From positions 17,819 through 81,818 of the forward strand of contig JAJDDD010000021.1 in assembly GCA_029260495.1 (NCBI GenBank): 64,000 nt of DNA, in the 5' to 3' direction. Below, piece by piece: positions 19,032 through 28,836 of this stretch (the stretch's first letter is position 1; each line of letters opens with the position of its first letter). The stretch is from Phycisphaerales bacterium. GTDB taxonomy: Bacteria > Planctomycetota > Phycisphaerae > Phycisphaerales > UBA1924. Made by a program: the position numbers and the translations under genes. The notes under the pieces are model-generated. The model did not search any database, had not been told where the DNA came from, and was given only the letters and a program-made list of their open reading frames with translations.

Positions 19032-21314
19032 TTATCGATCAACAATGATCCGAATTGCTTTCAACTCACGCCCCGTTGTGACAAGCAAACTCGAAGCCTC
19101 ATCATCTTCCAGCGCCTTCCATGCAACTGCGGGCTGTCTGCCAAAACCTTCTACATGAGCAATGACCGAACCGTTTGTGATGTCAAGAATAAGCACATCA
19201 CCACTCCGCATTCCCACCGCAAGCCAGGGTTGAGACGGCGCAACGCTCAAAGCGTTGATATATGCTCCCTCTCCGCCGGGCAGCGGAGCGCTCCACAACT
19301 GTTCGCCATCGACACTCAGACGAACAATCGCTTCCCCATTACCTTGAATCGAACCGCCGACGAAAATGGCTGGTTGTTGCCCACTACGCCCGGGTGCAAA
19401 CCGCACCATGCTCGCGTATAGACCTGCGTTCATATTTTGTAGTAGCTTTCCTTCCGCGCTGAACACATGCACTCGCCCCGAAGCGGACGTAGTGAGCACT
19501 TCAGGTCTCCCATCGCCGGTCACGTCTCCAGCCGTCACATGCCAGACATTGCCAATGCCTGCGTACTTCCAAAGCAGCTCGCCCGCTGGCGTCAGAACAT
19601 GCAAACCGGTGGCGCCGTTGTACCCAATGATGACTTCGTCAAGCCCGTCGCCCGTAAGGTCTGCTGCCCAAACATCATCAATGCCCTGCCCTATCGCGTA
19701 AGTCCACAAGCGAGTTCCGTCGGCGCTGAAAGCTCGCACATCATGGCTCCACGTGCCAAAGATCAGAAATTCCGGCTCGTCATCCTCGCGAAGATTCGCA
19801 ATCCGCAAAGTTGATTTGGTCGCATCGATCGCCACCGATCGAATGATTTGTCCCTGTGTGCTCAGCCTCGCCAGCTGGCGTTCTCTCTTCTGAACAAGGG
19901 CGTAGATGCCGCCGGCCTCTTCATCAACAGCAACACCATTCCAGTCGCCCCGCAGCGACCAAGCCTGCACCAGATTCTCAGCGCCCGCTATCTCCGCCTC
20001 GCCAATGCGCTCAGGCACATCAACAAGACTCTCGCCAGCCAAGACGGCCGTAAGCTGTTCCTCCAGTCGTTCACCAAGGTCCGGTGAAAAACCGACATGC
20101 ACCGCCTGAACAACGCCGTCCTTATCAATCACCACTGTCTGTGGAATGCCGCTTGAGGCATATTGATCGGAGACGGCGCCGTCCATATCAAGCGCTACCG
20201 GAAAGCTGAGACCGGTCTCCTTGAAAAATGAGCGAATCGTGGCCTCATCTTCCATTATATTCACGCTAAAATAAGCGACCTGTTCCGCCGGGAACTTCTT
20301 CACGACTTCCGTCACAACAGGCAACCCAAGACGACACGGCGCGCACCATGTCGCCCAAAAATCCAAAACCACCACCTTGTCCTGCTCCGCGAGCTTCGCA
20401 AGAGAAACAATCCCGCCATCGAGCAACTTTAACTCGAGCTCTGGAGCAGGTTCGCCCACAAAATCAACAGCCGATATCATCTCAAAATCATTCGCAAAAC
20501 CTGCAGCCGCCATGACGGCTTCAGCAAGATCGTCAACCAACTCTGCGTCCTCCGGCGGTGTAAACGAAAAGCGCTCAGCCGGAAGCGAATCAAACGCCTG
20601 CCAATTATTAAACGTCACGCTGCTGACAGACTTCATATTTTTCATTCCGCCCATGGTCATGCCATCCATCGGTGTCTCTGATGAAGCGCCAAGAAGCACC
20701 GGAGACTCATGAGCAGACACCCACATATCCAGCTTCATCATCATCTCAGTCAGCCGAATGTGATGCGCCGTCTTTCCTTCAAACTCTTCCACGCCGATAT
20801 ACTCAATGGCATTTTGAAACATCATTGTCGCAGAGACAGGATCATCGCCCAGTACAAAATACAGTGCTGGATTTGCAAATATCCAGGCAGACATCGGACT
20901 CCATGATCCGACATCCCCAAGCAACTTCATTGTGTCAATGCGAGCTGGAACTTCGCCGACGGCATAACTATTCGCTTCTGGCGCATAAATCCAGCGCTGC
21001 TCGCCATCACTCACGACCGTCACGCCAGGCCAACCACTCTTATGGCGCATGCTGTATTTCGCCGGCCGCTCAATATCAACCAGATACTCCCCGTCATACT
21101 CTATGCGCATGCCGTCGCTGGTCATTATGTATTGACTGGTGAATGTAAACGAGTATGACTTCAAGCTCGCAAGGTATTCACTCATTTCGCGGAGCACCGC
21201 TTCGGCGTCCTTCGGCGGGTCTTGCGCCTGCTTTTCCTGCTGCTCTGCGCGGGCGGACGACGCCATCACCACAAACACGAACGCATACATTAATATTGCG
21301 ATACGCGCGAACAT
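19032..21314 (-). CDS. Secreted TlpA-type thioredoxin fused to DUF2092-like and beta-propeller domains
   Basis: A 760-residue secreted protein with three parts. After a signal peptide (1-23), residues about 30-270 resemble DUF2092/LolA-like outer-membrane lipid-binding domains. Residues about 285-430 form a TlpA/ResA-type thioredoxin with Trp-Cys-Ala-Pro-Cys (active cysteines 324 and 327). The remainder, about 450-760, consists of repeated FG-GAP/PQQ-like blades (Asp-Leu-Thr-Gly-Asp-Gly segments), probably a propeller. ATG 21314 is chosen for AAGGAG five bases upstream. The thioredoxin is predicted to reduce or rearrange disulfides in the periplasm. Neighbour hpt is upstream on the same strand (87-base gap). 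Confidence 0.85.
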   Translation of the reverse strand: MFARIAILMYAFVFVVMASSARAEQQEKQAQDPPKDAEAVLREMSEYLASLKSYSFTFTSQYIMTSDGMRIEYDGEYLVDIERPAKYSMRHKSGWPGVTVVSDGEQRWIYAPEANSYAVGEVPARIDTMKLLGDVGSWSPMSAWIFANPALYFVLGDDPVSATMMFQNAIEYIGVEEFEGKTAHHIRLTEMMMKLDMWVSAHESPVLLGASSETPMDGMTMGGMKNMKSVSSVTFNNWQAFDSLPAERFSFTPPEDAELVDDLAEAVMAAAGFANDFEMISAVDFVGEPAPELELKLLDGGIVSLAKLAEQDKVVVLDFWATWCAPCRLGLPVVTEVVKKFPAEQVAYFSVNIMEDEATIRSFFKETGLSFPVALDMDGAVSDQYASSGIPQTVVIDKDGVVQAVHVGFSPDLGERLEEQLTAVLAGESLVDVPERIGEAEIAGAENLVQAWSLRGDWNGVAVDEEAGGIYALVQKRERQLARLSTQGQIIRSVAIDATKSTLRIANLREDDEPEFLIFGTWSHDVRAFSADGTRLWTYAIGQGIDDVWAADLTGDGLDEVIIGYNGATGLHVLTPAGELLWKYAGIGNVWHVTAGDVTGDGRPEVLTTSASGRVHVFSAEGKLLQNMNAGLYASMVRFAPGRSGQQPAIFVGGSIQGNGEAIVRLSVDGEQLWSAPLPGGEGAYINALSVAPSQPWLAVGMRSGDVLILDITNGSVIAHVEGFGRQPAVAWKALEDDEASSLLVTTGRELKAIRIIVDR

Positions 21315-21401
21315 GGCTTCTCCTTCGAAGATTTCCAGCATCTCTCTTGTAGCTATTAACTACTATAGACACGCTCGCAGGACCAGACCCCCTGCGCCAC
21401 C

Positions 21402-22022
21402 CTATCGCTCATACGCCTCGCGCTTCAGAACGCAAATGTCCGGCAGATTCCGGTAGTGCCCGTCGTAATCCAACCCGTACCCCACCACGAACTCATCGGG
21501 AATCTCAAAGCCAACATGCTCTGCCTCAGCGACCGCGGGCTTGCCCAGTTGCTTCTTCAAGAGCACACACGCCCGCACAGACGCCGGACTCCGATCCTCA
21601 ACAAGTCCGCGCAGCATGCGCATCGTCTCACCCGTATCCAGAATGTCGTCAATAATCACCACATGCCGACCGGCAAGATCGTCAGACAAGTGTGACTTCA
21701 GCGTCGCCCCTTTGCTCTGCGTCGCCGTGCCCGGATAGCTTGAAACCGAAACCAGCCTCATCGCGATAGGCAGCGGTAGATGCCTGATTAAATCCGCAGT
21801 GAACACCAGCGCTCCGGTCATCACCGGCACAAAAACAATCCGATCCGTCTCATCCGCCGCCGATCCCTCTTTCACAAGCTCACCCGTCAGATCGCGCGCC
21901 AACTCCTCCCCCAGCGCGCGCACGCGATCCGAAATTGCCCCCCGCCCCAATAGCACACGGTCGATGTGATTCTGCATCGCACGTGGATCGTACCCGAGAA
22001 ACGCCTCCGCTGGCCCATTCAC
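21402..22022 (-). CDS. hpt: Hypoxanthine phosphoribosyltransferase
   Basis: A 206-residue type I phosphoribosyltransferase. The PRPP-binding motif Val-Val-Ile-Ile-Asp-Asp-Ile-Leu-Asp-Thr-Gly-Glu-Thr lies at about residues 120-132, and the C-terminal Asp-Glu-Phe-Val-Val-Gly-Tyr-Gly-Leu-Asp-Tyr is the HPRT purine-binding signature. It salvages hypoxanthine (and guanine) to nucleotides in the cytosol. The start overlaps the ppa stop by 4 bases (ATGA), which supports this start and translational coupling. The pairing with pyrophosphatase makes sense because the reaction releases pyrophosphate. Confidence 0.93.
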   Translation of the reverse strand: MNGPAEAFLGYDPRAMQNHIDRVLLGRGAISDRVRALGEELARDLTGELVKEGSAADETDRIVFVPVMTGALVFTADLIRHLPLPIAMRLVSVSSYPGTATQSKGATLKSHLSDDLAGRHVVIIDDILDTGETMRMLRGLVEDRSPASVRACVLLKKQLGKPAVAEAEHVGFEIPDEFVVGYGLDYDGHYRNLPDICVLKREAYER

Positions 22023-22585
22023 GACTTCAAGCCCGGCAACGCCCCCGTCCGTCGAAACCTGTCATACCGCGAAAGCGCCTCCTCAATGATCGGAATCGCC
22101 GCCTCAGCGGGCTGCACATTGTCAACCGCCACCGCCTTCCCCTCCAGAGTCTTGTAGTCCTCGAAAAACCGACGCAGCATCTTAAATGTGTGCGGCGGCA
22201 GGTGCTGCGGATTCTTGAAATGCTCATACTCAGGATCACCCGAAAGCACCGCGATGATCTTGTGATCCGGCTTCCCCTCATCCACCATCGTCATCAGCCC
22301 GATCACTTCCGCCTCGACAATGCATAAAGGAACCACCGCTTCAGAGCAGAACACCAGGATATCCAGCGGATCATCATCCTCCGCGTACGTCTGCGGAATA
22401 AATCCATAGTTCGCCGGGTAATACACCGCTGAATGCAGCACACGATCAAGCCGCAGCCGCCCCGTCGACTTATCAAGTTCATACTTCACATTCGAGCCCT
22501 TGGGAATCTCAACGATCGCGCGCAGCCGCTCGGGAATCTCATACTCCGGCAGGCCGGGCGTCACATCATGCCAGGGGTGAAACAT
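22019..22585 (-). CDS. ppa: Inorganic pyrophosphatase
   Basis: A soluble family I pyrophosphatase of 188 residues from ATG 22585. Conserved parts are Glu-Ile-Pro-Lys-Gly-Ser-Asn-Val-Lys-Tyr-Glu, Tyr-Pro-Ala-Asn-Tyr-Gly-Phe-Ile-Pro, and the metal-binding Asp-Asp-Asp-Pro-Leu-Asp. It hydrolyses pyrophosphate to phosphate. An in-frame ATG 12 codons earlier adds an atypical extension, so the shorter start is preferred. It is cotranscribed and overlaps with hpt; pgi is divergent upstream, with 87 bases between starts. Confidence 0.94.
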   Translation of the reverse strand: MFHPWHDVTPGLPEYEIPERLRAIVEIPKGSNVKYELDKSTGRLRLDRVLHSAVYYPANYGFIPQTYAEDDDPLDILVFCSEAVVPLCIVEAEVIGLMTMVDEGKPDHKIIAVLSGDPEYEHFKNPQHLPPHTFKMLRRFFEDYKTLEGKAVAVDNVQPAEAAIPIIEEALSRYDRFRRTGALPGLKS

Positions 22586-22672
22586 GGGCAGAGCGTAGCG
22601 AAGATTGATAGACCACGACACGCCCTCCCGGGCTCACACACACAATCTCACACACCTGGATATCGTGTCCAC

Positions 22673-24100
22673 ATGCTCAGGCTCGAATACGCAAACTGTC
22701 TCTCGCCTCGCGTCGGTCCCCACGGGCTCGATGCAGACTCCCTCGCCGTCGACTCCGAATGGGCTGCCCGCGCCGCCAAACTCAACGCCAGTCTGTCGCG
22801 CACACGCGGCTCCGGCTGGGAACGCTGGCGCGAACTCGCCCGCGATCCCATGCGCACCGATCACGTCACCGCGGTCAATGAGCTTGTCGAAACTCGCCGC
22901 GATCGGTTCTCCAACCTCGTCGTACTTGGTATCGGCGGCTCCGCCCTCGGCAATATCGCCCTCCACGCAACCCTCAATCCGCCCACATACAACCTCCTGC
23001 CCGATCAGGACCGCCCCGGCCCGCGCCTCTTCGTCATCGACAATGTCGATCCCGCCAACTTCCGCGCCATCATCGACTTCTTCTCCGACAAACGCAACGG
23101 CGGACTCCAACGCACACTCTTCAATGTCATTAGCAAGTCCGGCGAAACAGCCGAAACCGCGGCCCAGTTCATGATCGTCCGCCAGATGCTCATCGACACG
23201 CTCGGCGAAGAAGCCCACGCACAAAACATCGTCGCCATCACCGATGAACACAAAGGCACCATGCGCGCCATCTGCGACCGCGAGGGCTACGCGACGCTCC
23301 CCGTCCCTGATGGCGTCGGCGGACGCTTCAGCGCGCTCTCGCCCGTTGGGCTCTTTTCCGCTGCAATGTGCGGGATCGACATCAACGCCCTCCTCGACGG
23401 CGCCCACGCGATGGACGTCCGTTGCGCGCGCGAAGACCTCACACAAAACCCCGCTGCCATGCTCGCCACACTGCTCGTTCGCCTCGGACTCGAGAAAAAC
23501 AAGACCAACCATGTGCTCATGCCCTACTGCAACGGGCTCTATCTCCTTGCAGATTGGTATCGCCAGCTCTGGGCTGAGTCCCTGGGCAAGCGCGTTGACA
23601 CATCCGGCGCTGAAGTCTTCGCGGGATTCACACCCATCAAATCACTGGGCGCCACCGATCAGCATTCGCAAATCCAGCTCTACCGCGAAGGGCCCAATGA
23701 CAAAGTCGTCGGCTTTATCGAAGTCACAGAGTTTGACAATGCAGATGTAGATATACCCGGCGGGCTGGGTGTTGATGCGCTCTCGTACCTTGAGCGCACT
23801 AACCTGTCACGTCTCCTGAACGCCGAAAAACGCGCGACGGAATATGCGCTCACAGAGTCCCAGCGTCCCAACTTCACCATCCGCATTCCGCGCGTCGATG
23901 CGCACGCGGTCGGTGAGTTTCTCCAGCTCTGGATGGTCGCGACCGCCTACGCCGGCCTGCTGCTCAATATCGACGCCTACGATCAACCCGCCGTCGAAAC
24001 CGGCAAACTCGCCACCTTCGGCCTGATGGGCCGCCCCGGCTTCGAATCCTACCGCGAGGCCACCGAATCCACGCTCACCGAAACAGAATGGGTCGTGTGA
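22673..24100 (+). CDS. pgi: Glucose-6-phosphate isomerase
   Basis: A 475-residue phosphosugar isomerase. The two SIS domains carry Val-Leu-Gly-Ile-Gly-Gly-Ser-Ala-Leu-Gly, Ser-Lys-Ser-Gly-Glu-Thr-Ala-Glu-Thr, Gly-Gly-Arg-Phe-Ser-Ala-Leu-Ser and the Gly-Ala-Thr-Asp-Gln-His-Ser-Gln motif holding the catalytic His. It interconverts glucose 6-phosphate and fructose 6-phosphate. The size fits the shorter bacterial/archaeal-type Pgi. The ATG at 22673 is the first plausible start; earlier in-frame codons overlap the divergent ppa gene. Confidence 0.94.
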   Translation: MLRLEYANCLSPRVGPHGLDADSLAVDSEWAARAAKLNASLSRTRGSGWERWRELARDPMRTDHVTAVNELVETRRDRFSNLVVLGIGGSALGNIALHATLNPPTYNLLPDQDRPGPRLFVIDNVDPANFRAIIDFFSDKRNGGLQRTLFNVISKSGETAETAAQFMIVRQMLIDTLGEEAHAQNIVAITDEHKGTMRAICDREGYATLPVPDGVGGRFSALSPVGLFSAAMCGIDINALLDGAHAMDVRCAREDLTQNPAAMLATLLVRLGLEKNKTNHVLMPYCNGLYLLADWYRQLWAESLGKRVDTSGAEVFAGFTPIKSLGATDQHSQIQLYREGPNDKVVGFIEVTEFDNADVDIPGGLGVDALSYLERTNLSRLLNAEKRATEYALTESQRPNFTIRIPRVDAHAVGEFLQLWMVATAYAGLLLNIDAYDQPAVETGKLATFGLMGRPGFESYREATESTLTETEWVV

Positions 24101-24195
24101 CGCCGCCCCGCTGCAGCACCCCGCCCCAATCGCCTACACTCAAAGCAGGCAACCAAATACGAGGCCAACGTCTCGACTTGTCAAATGAGGGCGAC

Positions 24196-25308
24196 ATGAA
24201 AAACAACATTCCTCTTCACCTTGGTTTCGTATCAATCGCGCTGCTGACGCTCGCCGCACCCGCCTTCGCATGGGGCGCGCACGGCCACCGCACCATTACC
24301 TATCTCGCGCTCGACGCCCTCCCCGATGACGCCCCCGCCTGGCTCACTTCCGATCCAGTCTGGAGCGCCGCCGCCTATCAAGCCAACGAGCCCGATCGCT
24401 GGCGCGGCGTCCCCAGCCTCTATCTCGCCCACGAAAACGCCCCGGACCATTACATCGACTTCGACCTCCTGCCCAACTTCGGCCTCTCTGCAAAAACTCT
24501 TCCCAAACCTCGCGCCGAATATCTGCGCGCCATGGTCATCAGCAAAGAGAAGCACCCCGAAATGGCCCCGCTCTACAACCCGGAAAAGGACGCTGCCCGC
24601 AACAAGGAATGGCCCGGCTTCCTTCCATACTCCATCGTTGAGCATTACGGCAAACTGCAATCCAGCTTCAACACCATCCGCATGCTCGAATCTCTCAGCG
24701 ATCCCGCCCGCGCTCATCAACTTGAAGCTGCCCGCGCCAACGCCGCCTTTCACATGGGCCAGCTCAGCCACTTCGTCGGCGACGGCGCCCAGCCGCTGCA
24801 TACCACAAAACATCACCACGGCTGGATCGGTGACAACCCTCACAACTACACCACCGACTACCGCTTCCACGCGTACATCGACACCGATGTTGTCGATCTG
24901 CACGCCCTCACATTCGATGAGCTGCGCGACCGCATCGAGCCGCTGCCCATCGTCAACGCGCAAGATCCGTGGGACGATGTCCTCGCCTATCTCCATGAAT
25001 CGTTCGAGTTGGTCGAGCCGCTATATAAACTAGAAAAATCAATGGAGATCAACGGCCGCGCCGGTGAAGAGTTCATCGCTCAGCGCCTCGCCCGCGCCTC
25101 AGAAATGCTCGGCGCCCTCTACTGGGCAGCCTGGACCTCCAGCGAACCCAGCCCCGATCAAATTCAGAACTTTGTGAAATACAACGCCTTCAAACCCGAG
25201 ATTCTTCCCCCCGCCCCCAACGGGCCTCCAACAAACAACGCAACGAAGCCGGTCAAATTCCGCCCGCGCTCCCTGCGCCCGGCGCTCCCGAAGTCCAACA
25301 ACGAATAA
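24196..25308 (+). CDS. S1/P1-type zinc nuclease or phospholipase C-like secreted enzyme
   Basis: A 370-residue exported protein. The signal peptide (about 1-24) ends in Ala-Phe-Ala before Trp-Gly-Ala-His-Gly-His, so the mature N-terminus is Trp; in the S1/P1 nuclease/phospholipase C superfamily this Trp is itself a zinc ligand. Further likely ligands are His in Met-Gly-Gln-Leu-Ser-His-Phe-Val-Gly-Asp (about residue 195) and Gln-Pro-Leu-His. The C-terminal 40 residues are Pro/Asn-rich. It is likely periplasmic or secreted and cleaves nucleic acid or a phosphodiester lipid; which one cannot be decided. It follows pgi by 95 bases. Confidence 0.85.
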   Translation: MKNNIPLHLGFVSIALLTLAAPAFAWGAHGHRTITYLALDALPDDAPAWLTSDPVWSAAAYQANEPDRWRGVPSLYLAHENAPDHYIDFDLLPNFGLSAKTLPKPRAEYLRAMVISKEKHPEMAPLYNPEKDAARNKEWPGFLPYSIVEHYGKLQSSFNTIRMLESLSDPARAHQLEAARANAAFHMGQLSHFVGDGAQPLHTTKHHHGWIGDNPHNYTTDYRFHAYIDTDVVDLHALTFDELRDRIEPLPIVNAQDPWDDVLAYLHESFELVEPLYKLEKSMEINGRAGEEFIAQRLARASEMLGALYWAAWTSSEPSPDQIQNFVKYNAFKPEILPPAPNGPPTNNATKPVKFRPRSLRPALPKSNNE

Positions 25309-25326
25309 ACCTTAAAACGCGCAAGC

Positions 25327-28300
25327 CTACTTCTTACGACTCGCCGGAACGTCATCTCTATCACTCTCCGGCGAATCCTCATCCTCAGGCACAATCACCG
25401 CGGGCACAGCTCGTTTGCGCACCAGCTCATTGAACTCCACCACGCCCTCGCCCATCACTTGCTCTAGCTTCTTGACTTGCGCATCAAGCTGCTCTTTGAG
25501 CCGTGCGTAAACCTTGCGCGCCTGAGCCGTCGGCGCATAATCATCTTCCGCCAGCGCTTGCAGGAAATTCAGCTTATCATTGATCTTGATCGGATAATTC
25601 AAGGGATCTTGCGGTGACTTCGACCGCGTCTGAATCAACTCTTCCTCGATTTGCTTCAACTCTTCAAGGATAGCATCACCCGCTTCCTTGATCTCCTCAC
25701 TGTCACGCTTACTGTGTTTGGTAGCGCGATCAACGGTCGCATTAATCTGTTTGCGAACAGAGCGTATTGAGTTGATGCTCCGATGCGCCTCATCAAGCGC
25801 TCCCGAAACAGCCAGCAAAAACTCCACCTGATCCTCAAACTCATTCTGCGTGGTTTCCACCCGCGGGTCTGCCTGAATCATGAGCGGCGCCTCGAAGCTC
25901 TTTTCGCCCACCGTCATCCGCACCGTGTATTTCCCAGGAGCCACGCGCGGCCCGCGCGGATTCGGTCCCCACAACACCGCCCCCTTCACTGTCGCCGGCG
26001 GCGCATGACGCATGTTCCACTCGAACACATTCATCCCCGCGTCCATAGGGAACGTCTCCCCCGAATCGCCGCCGCCAAACCCAAATGGCTCAGGCTCCGC
26101 AGGCTTGGCGCCGCCATCACTCGTCTTCCCGGTGAACTCGCGCACGACCTCCCCGTCAGCCCCAACAAACGCAAGCTTCACCTTCGCATCATCACTCTGT
26201 TCAGCAAGCTCCTTGAAGTAAAAATGCACACGAGGCGCCGCCCAACTCTCTCGGTAGGCAACACCCGGCGTAAACAAATGAACGTCCGAACTGCGCACAC
26301 CGTCGGTCAGTTGCCGCAACGGCGTGATGTCATCCAGAATCCAGAACGAACGCCCCTGCGTCGAAATGACCAAGTCATCACCATGCACAACCAAATCCGT
26401 CACAGGAACCACCGGCAGATTGAGTTGCAACCGCTCCCAGGATTTCCCATCATTCGCTGAATACCACACCCCCGTCTCAGTCCCCGCGAACAGCAGCCCC
26501 TCGTGCTCGGGATCCTCGCGCACCACCCGCACGAACGCTTCACGATCAATGCCCTTCGTAATCCGCGACCAACTCTTCCCCCGATCATCACTCTTATAAA
26601 TGTAGGGCGAAAAATCATCCATCTTGTACCGGTTCACCGCCAGATACACACTGTCCGCATCGTGTGGCGATGGCTCAAGATTGGAAATCATCGGCCAATC
26701 CCCCATCCCCGGCGGCGTCACGTTTTCCCATGTCTCCCCGCCATCACTCGTCACATGCACAAGCCCATCATCCGAGCCCGCCCACATCAATCCCTTCTCT
26801 AGAGGCGACTCCCCTGCTGCGAAAATCGTGCAGTAGTACTCAACTGATGTGTTGTCCTTTGTGATTGGTCCACCCGATGGTCCCTGTTTTGTTTTGTCAT
26901 CCGTTGTCAGATCAGGCGAAACCGCCTCCCACGATTGCCCACGATCCGTCGATCGAAACAAACGATTCCCCGCGACGTACACCGCATCATGATCGTGCCG
27001 TGAAATGAAGATCGGAAACGTCCACTGAAAACGATGCACAAGATCGCCCGCGCCCCACCCCATCGGATTTTCCGGCCAGATCATGATCGAGCGCGTCTGC
27101 CCTGTTCCATGGTCATATCGCGTAAGAAATCCGCCAAACGAACCCGCGTACACAATGTTCGAATCATCAGGATGCACCGCGATATACCCGGACTCCCCGC
27201 CGCCCACCGCATAAAACCGATCGCGCCCGCCGAGACGATTCTGACTTGAAATCGAAGCCGTCGAGTTGTCCTGTTGCGCTCCATACACCCGGTACGGAAA
27301 CTGGTTGTCGGTCGTCACATGATAAAACTGCGCCGTCGGCTGATTGTCCTGGCGCGACCACGTCTGCCCGCCGTCAAACGAAACATTCGCTCCGCCGTCA
27401 TTGCCCTCAATCATCCGTTGATTGTCCGCTGGATCAATCCATAAATCGTGATTGTCACCATGCGGCACACGAATCGCAGAAAAACTGCGCCCCCCGTCAA
27501 TCGACTTATGAAACCGCACGTTCAACACATAAACCGTGTCCGGCTCATGCGAGTCCGCATAGATATGCGTGTAATACCAGGCCCGCTGCCGAAGTTTCGC
27601 TTCCGAGTTCACCCGCTGCCAACTCTCGCCAAGATCATCAGAGCGAAACACACCGCCATCCTCAGCTTCAACAATCGCCCACACTCGATCGCGCTGCGCT
27701 CGCGAAACCGTCACACCGATCTTCCCCTTGATCCCCTTGGGCAATCCCTTCGTCACCTCTTTCCACGAATCCCCGCCATCCATCGAGCGATACAAGCCGG
27801 ATGTCTCCCCGCCTGATTCCAAACTCCACGGTGTGCGCGAAACACGCCAAAACGCAGCAAAAATATTGCGCGGGTTGTGCGGATCGAGCGAGACATCAAC
27901 CGCGCCCGTCTCGTCATCGATGTAAAGCACCTTCTCCCACGACGCGCCCCCATCACTTGTGCGAAAGACGCCTCGCTGCGCATTGGGCCCGAACACATGC
28001 CCAATCGCCGCGACATAGACCGTCTCAGGATCCCGCGGATGGATAACTATCCGCCCAATCTGCCGTGTATCTTCGAGTCCGATGTGCTCCCACGTCTTCC
28101 CCGCGTCGACGGATTTATACACACCATCGCCGTGCGAGAAGTTCCCGCGAATATCCGCCTCCCCCATCCCGACGTACACAACATTGGAATCCGATGGCGC
28201 GACCGCGACGGCGCCTACAGAGCCCGTCTTGACGTACCCATCCGTCACATTGCGCCACGTTGCGCCCGCGTTGTCCGTTTTCCACACACCGCCCCCCGTC

Positions 28301-28536
28301 GCGCCCATGTAGTACGTCGTGCGATCGCCAACCACGCCTGCGACCGACTGCACGCGCCCCCCGCGCGACGGACCGATGCAGCGCCATTCCAGCGTCGAAA
28401 GAAATGAGTCCTTCTCCGCAACCTCATCATCAGGCGCGGTGCGCGCCGGCGCCGGAACAACGATTGGTGAGAGCGCCAGGACGCATAGCGTCAGAAAGGC
28501 GAGGGCAACAGGACGAATGAACGTGCGTCGCGGCAT
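25327..28536 (-). CDS. Large secreted Asp-box (sortilin/VPS10-like) beta-propeller protein
   Basis: A 1069-residue exported protein with a signal peptide (about 1-33). Residues about 45-760 contain many Asp-box/BNR repeats of the Ser-x-Asp-x-Gly-x-x-Trp type (for example Thr-Ser-Asp-Gly-Gly-Ala-Ser-Trp and Ser-Thr-Asp-Arg-Gly-Gln-Ser-Trp), as in proteins often annotated as glycosyl hydrolase or sortilin-like, with two stacked propellers. The region 900-1040 is Lys/Glu-rich and predicted helical or coiled coil, and the last 25 residues are acidic. No catalytic residues can be named, so a hydrolase activity is not asserted. A 9-bp inverted repeat lies about 56-102 bases upstream. Confidence 0.85.
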   Translation of the reverse strand: MPRRTFIRPVALAFLTLCVLALSPIVVPAPARTAPDDEVAEKDSFLSTLEWRCIGPSRGGRVQSVAGVVGDRTTYYMGATGGGVWKTDNAGATWRNVTDGYVKTGSVGAVAVAPSDSNVVYVGMGEADIRGNFSHGDGVYKSVDAGKTWEHIGLEDTRQIGRIVIHPRDPETVYVAAIGHVFGPNAQRGVFRTSDGGASWEKVLYIDDETGAVDVSLDPHNPRNIFAAFWRVSRTPWSLESGGETSGLYRSMDGGDSWKEVTKGLPKGIKGKIGVTVSRAQRDRVWAIVEAEDGGVFRSDDLGESWQRVNSEAKLRQRAWYYTHIYADSHEPDTVYVLNVRFHKSIDGGRSFSAIRVPHGDNHDLWIDPADNQRMIEGNDGGANVSFDGGQTWSRQDNQPTAQFYHVTTDNQFPYRVYGAQQDNSTASISSQNRLGGRDRFYAVGGGESGYIAVHPDDSNIVYAGSFGGFLTRYDHGTGQTRSIMIWPENPMGWGAGDLVHRFQWTFPIFISRHDHDAVYVAGNRLFRSTDRGQSWEAVSPDLTTDDKTKQGPSGGPITKDNTSVEYYCTIFAAGESPLEKGLMWAGSDDGLVHVTSDGGETWENVTPPGMGDWPMISNLEPSPHDADSVYLAVNRYKMDDFSPYIYKSDDRGKSWSRITKGIDREAFVRVVREDPEHEGLLFAGTETGVWYSANDGKSWERLQLNLPVVPVTDLVVHGDDLVISTQGRSFWILDDITPLRQLTDGVRSSDVHLFTPGVAYRESWAAPRVHFYFKELAEQSDDAKVKLAFVGADGEVVREFTGKTSDGGAKPAEPEPFGFGGGDSGETFPMDAGMNVFEWNMRHAPPATVKGAVLWGPNPRGPRVAPGKYTVRMTVGEKSFEAPLMIQADPRVETTQNEFEDQVEFLLAVSGALDEAHRSINSIRSVRKQINATVDRATKHSKRDSEEIKEAGDAILEELKQIEEELIQTRSKSPQDPLNYPIKINDKLNFLQALAEDDYAPTAQARKVYARLKEQLDAQVKKLEQVMGEGVVEFNELVRKRAVPAVIVPEDEDSPESDRDDVPASRKK

Positions 28537-28836
28537 GATCTTCTCCGAGATTGACGAGATTGTGTCTTCTCAGTTTCGTATGCTTCAATCTCCAGGTTGA
28601 GCCCCACTGCCCGATGCGCACAGAAACGGTCAACCTGGTTCCAAAGCGTTAAAGGTGGTGTGTCATAAGCAAGGCCAATCCTAAAGGATCAACCATCGCC
28701 CAGCGAGAGTTTCTTTCCAGTCAACCCGTGCCCCGCCACAGAGTTGCACAGCTCTCCAGAATCCCACGACCGATAACCGCATAAGACTCATAATTCCCAA
28801 CGCTTCCTGCCCACATCCTTCAAACCGCGCCCCCAT
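28537..28836. other. Intergenic region with one inverted repeat
   Basis: A 300-base gap between the Asp-box protein gene and the frameshifted thpR, both minus strand. It holds the inverted repeat described separately. I see no open frame, tRNA or convincing promoter in it. Confidence 0.5.
28592..28638. repeat. 9-bp inverted repeat upstream of the Asp-box protein gene
   Basis: CCAGGTTGA (28592-28600) and TCAACCTGG (28630-28638) are perfect reverse complements separated by 29 bases. It lies where the promoter of the 25327-28536 gene should be, so it may be an operator or part of a leader structure. The spacing is long for a dimeric repressor site. Confidence 0.4.

Noticed and set aside
22433..22672. 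Extension of pgi to an earlier ATG at 22433
   Set aside because: It would overlap the divergent ppa gene by more than 150 bases and adds residues not found in the family.
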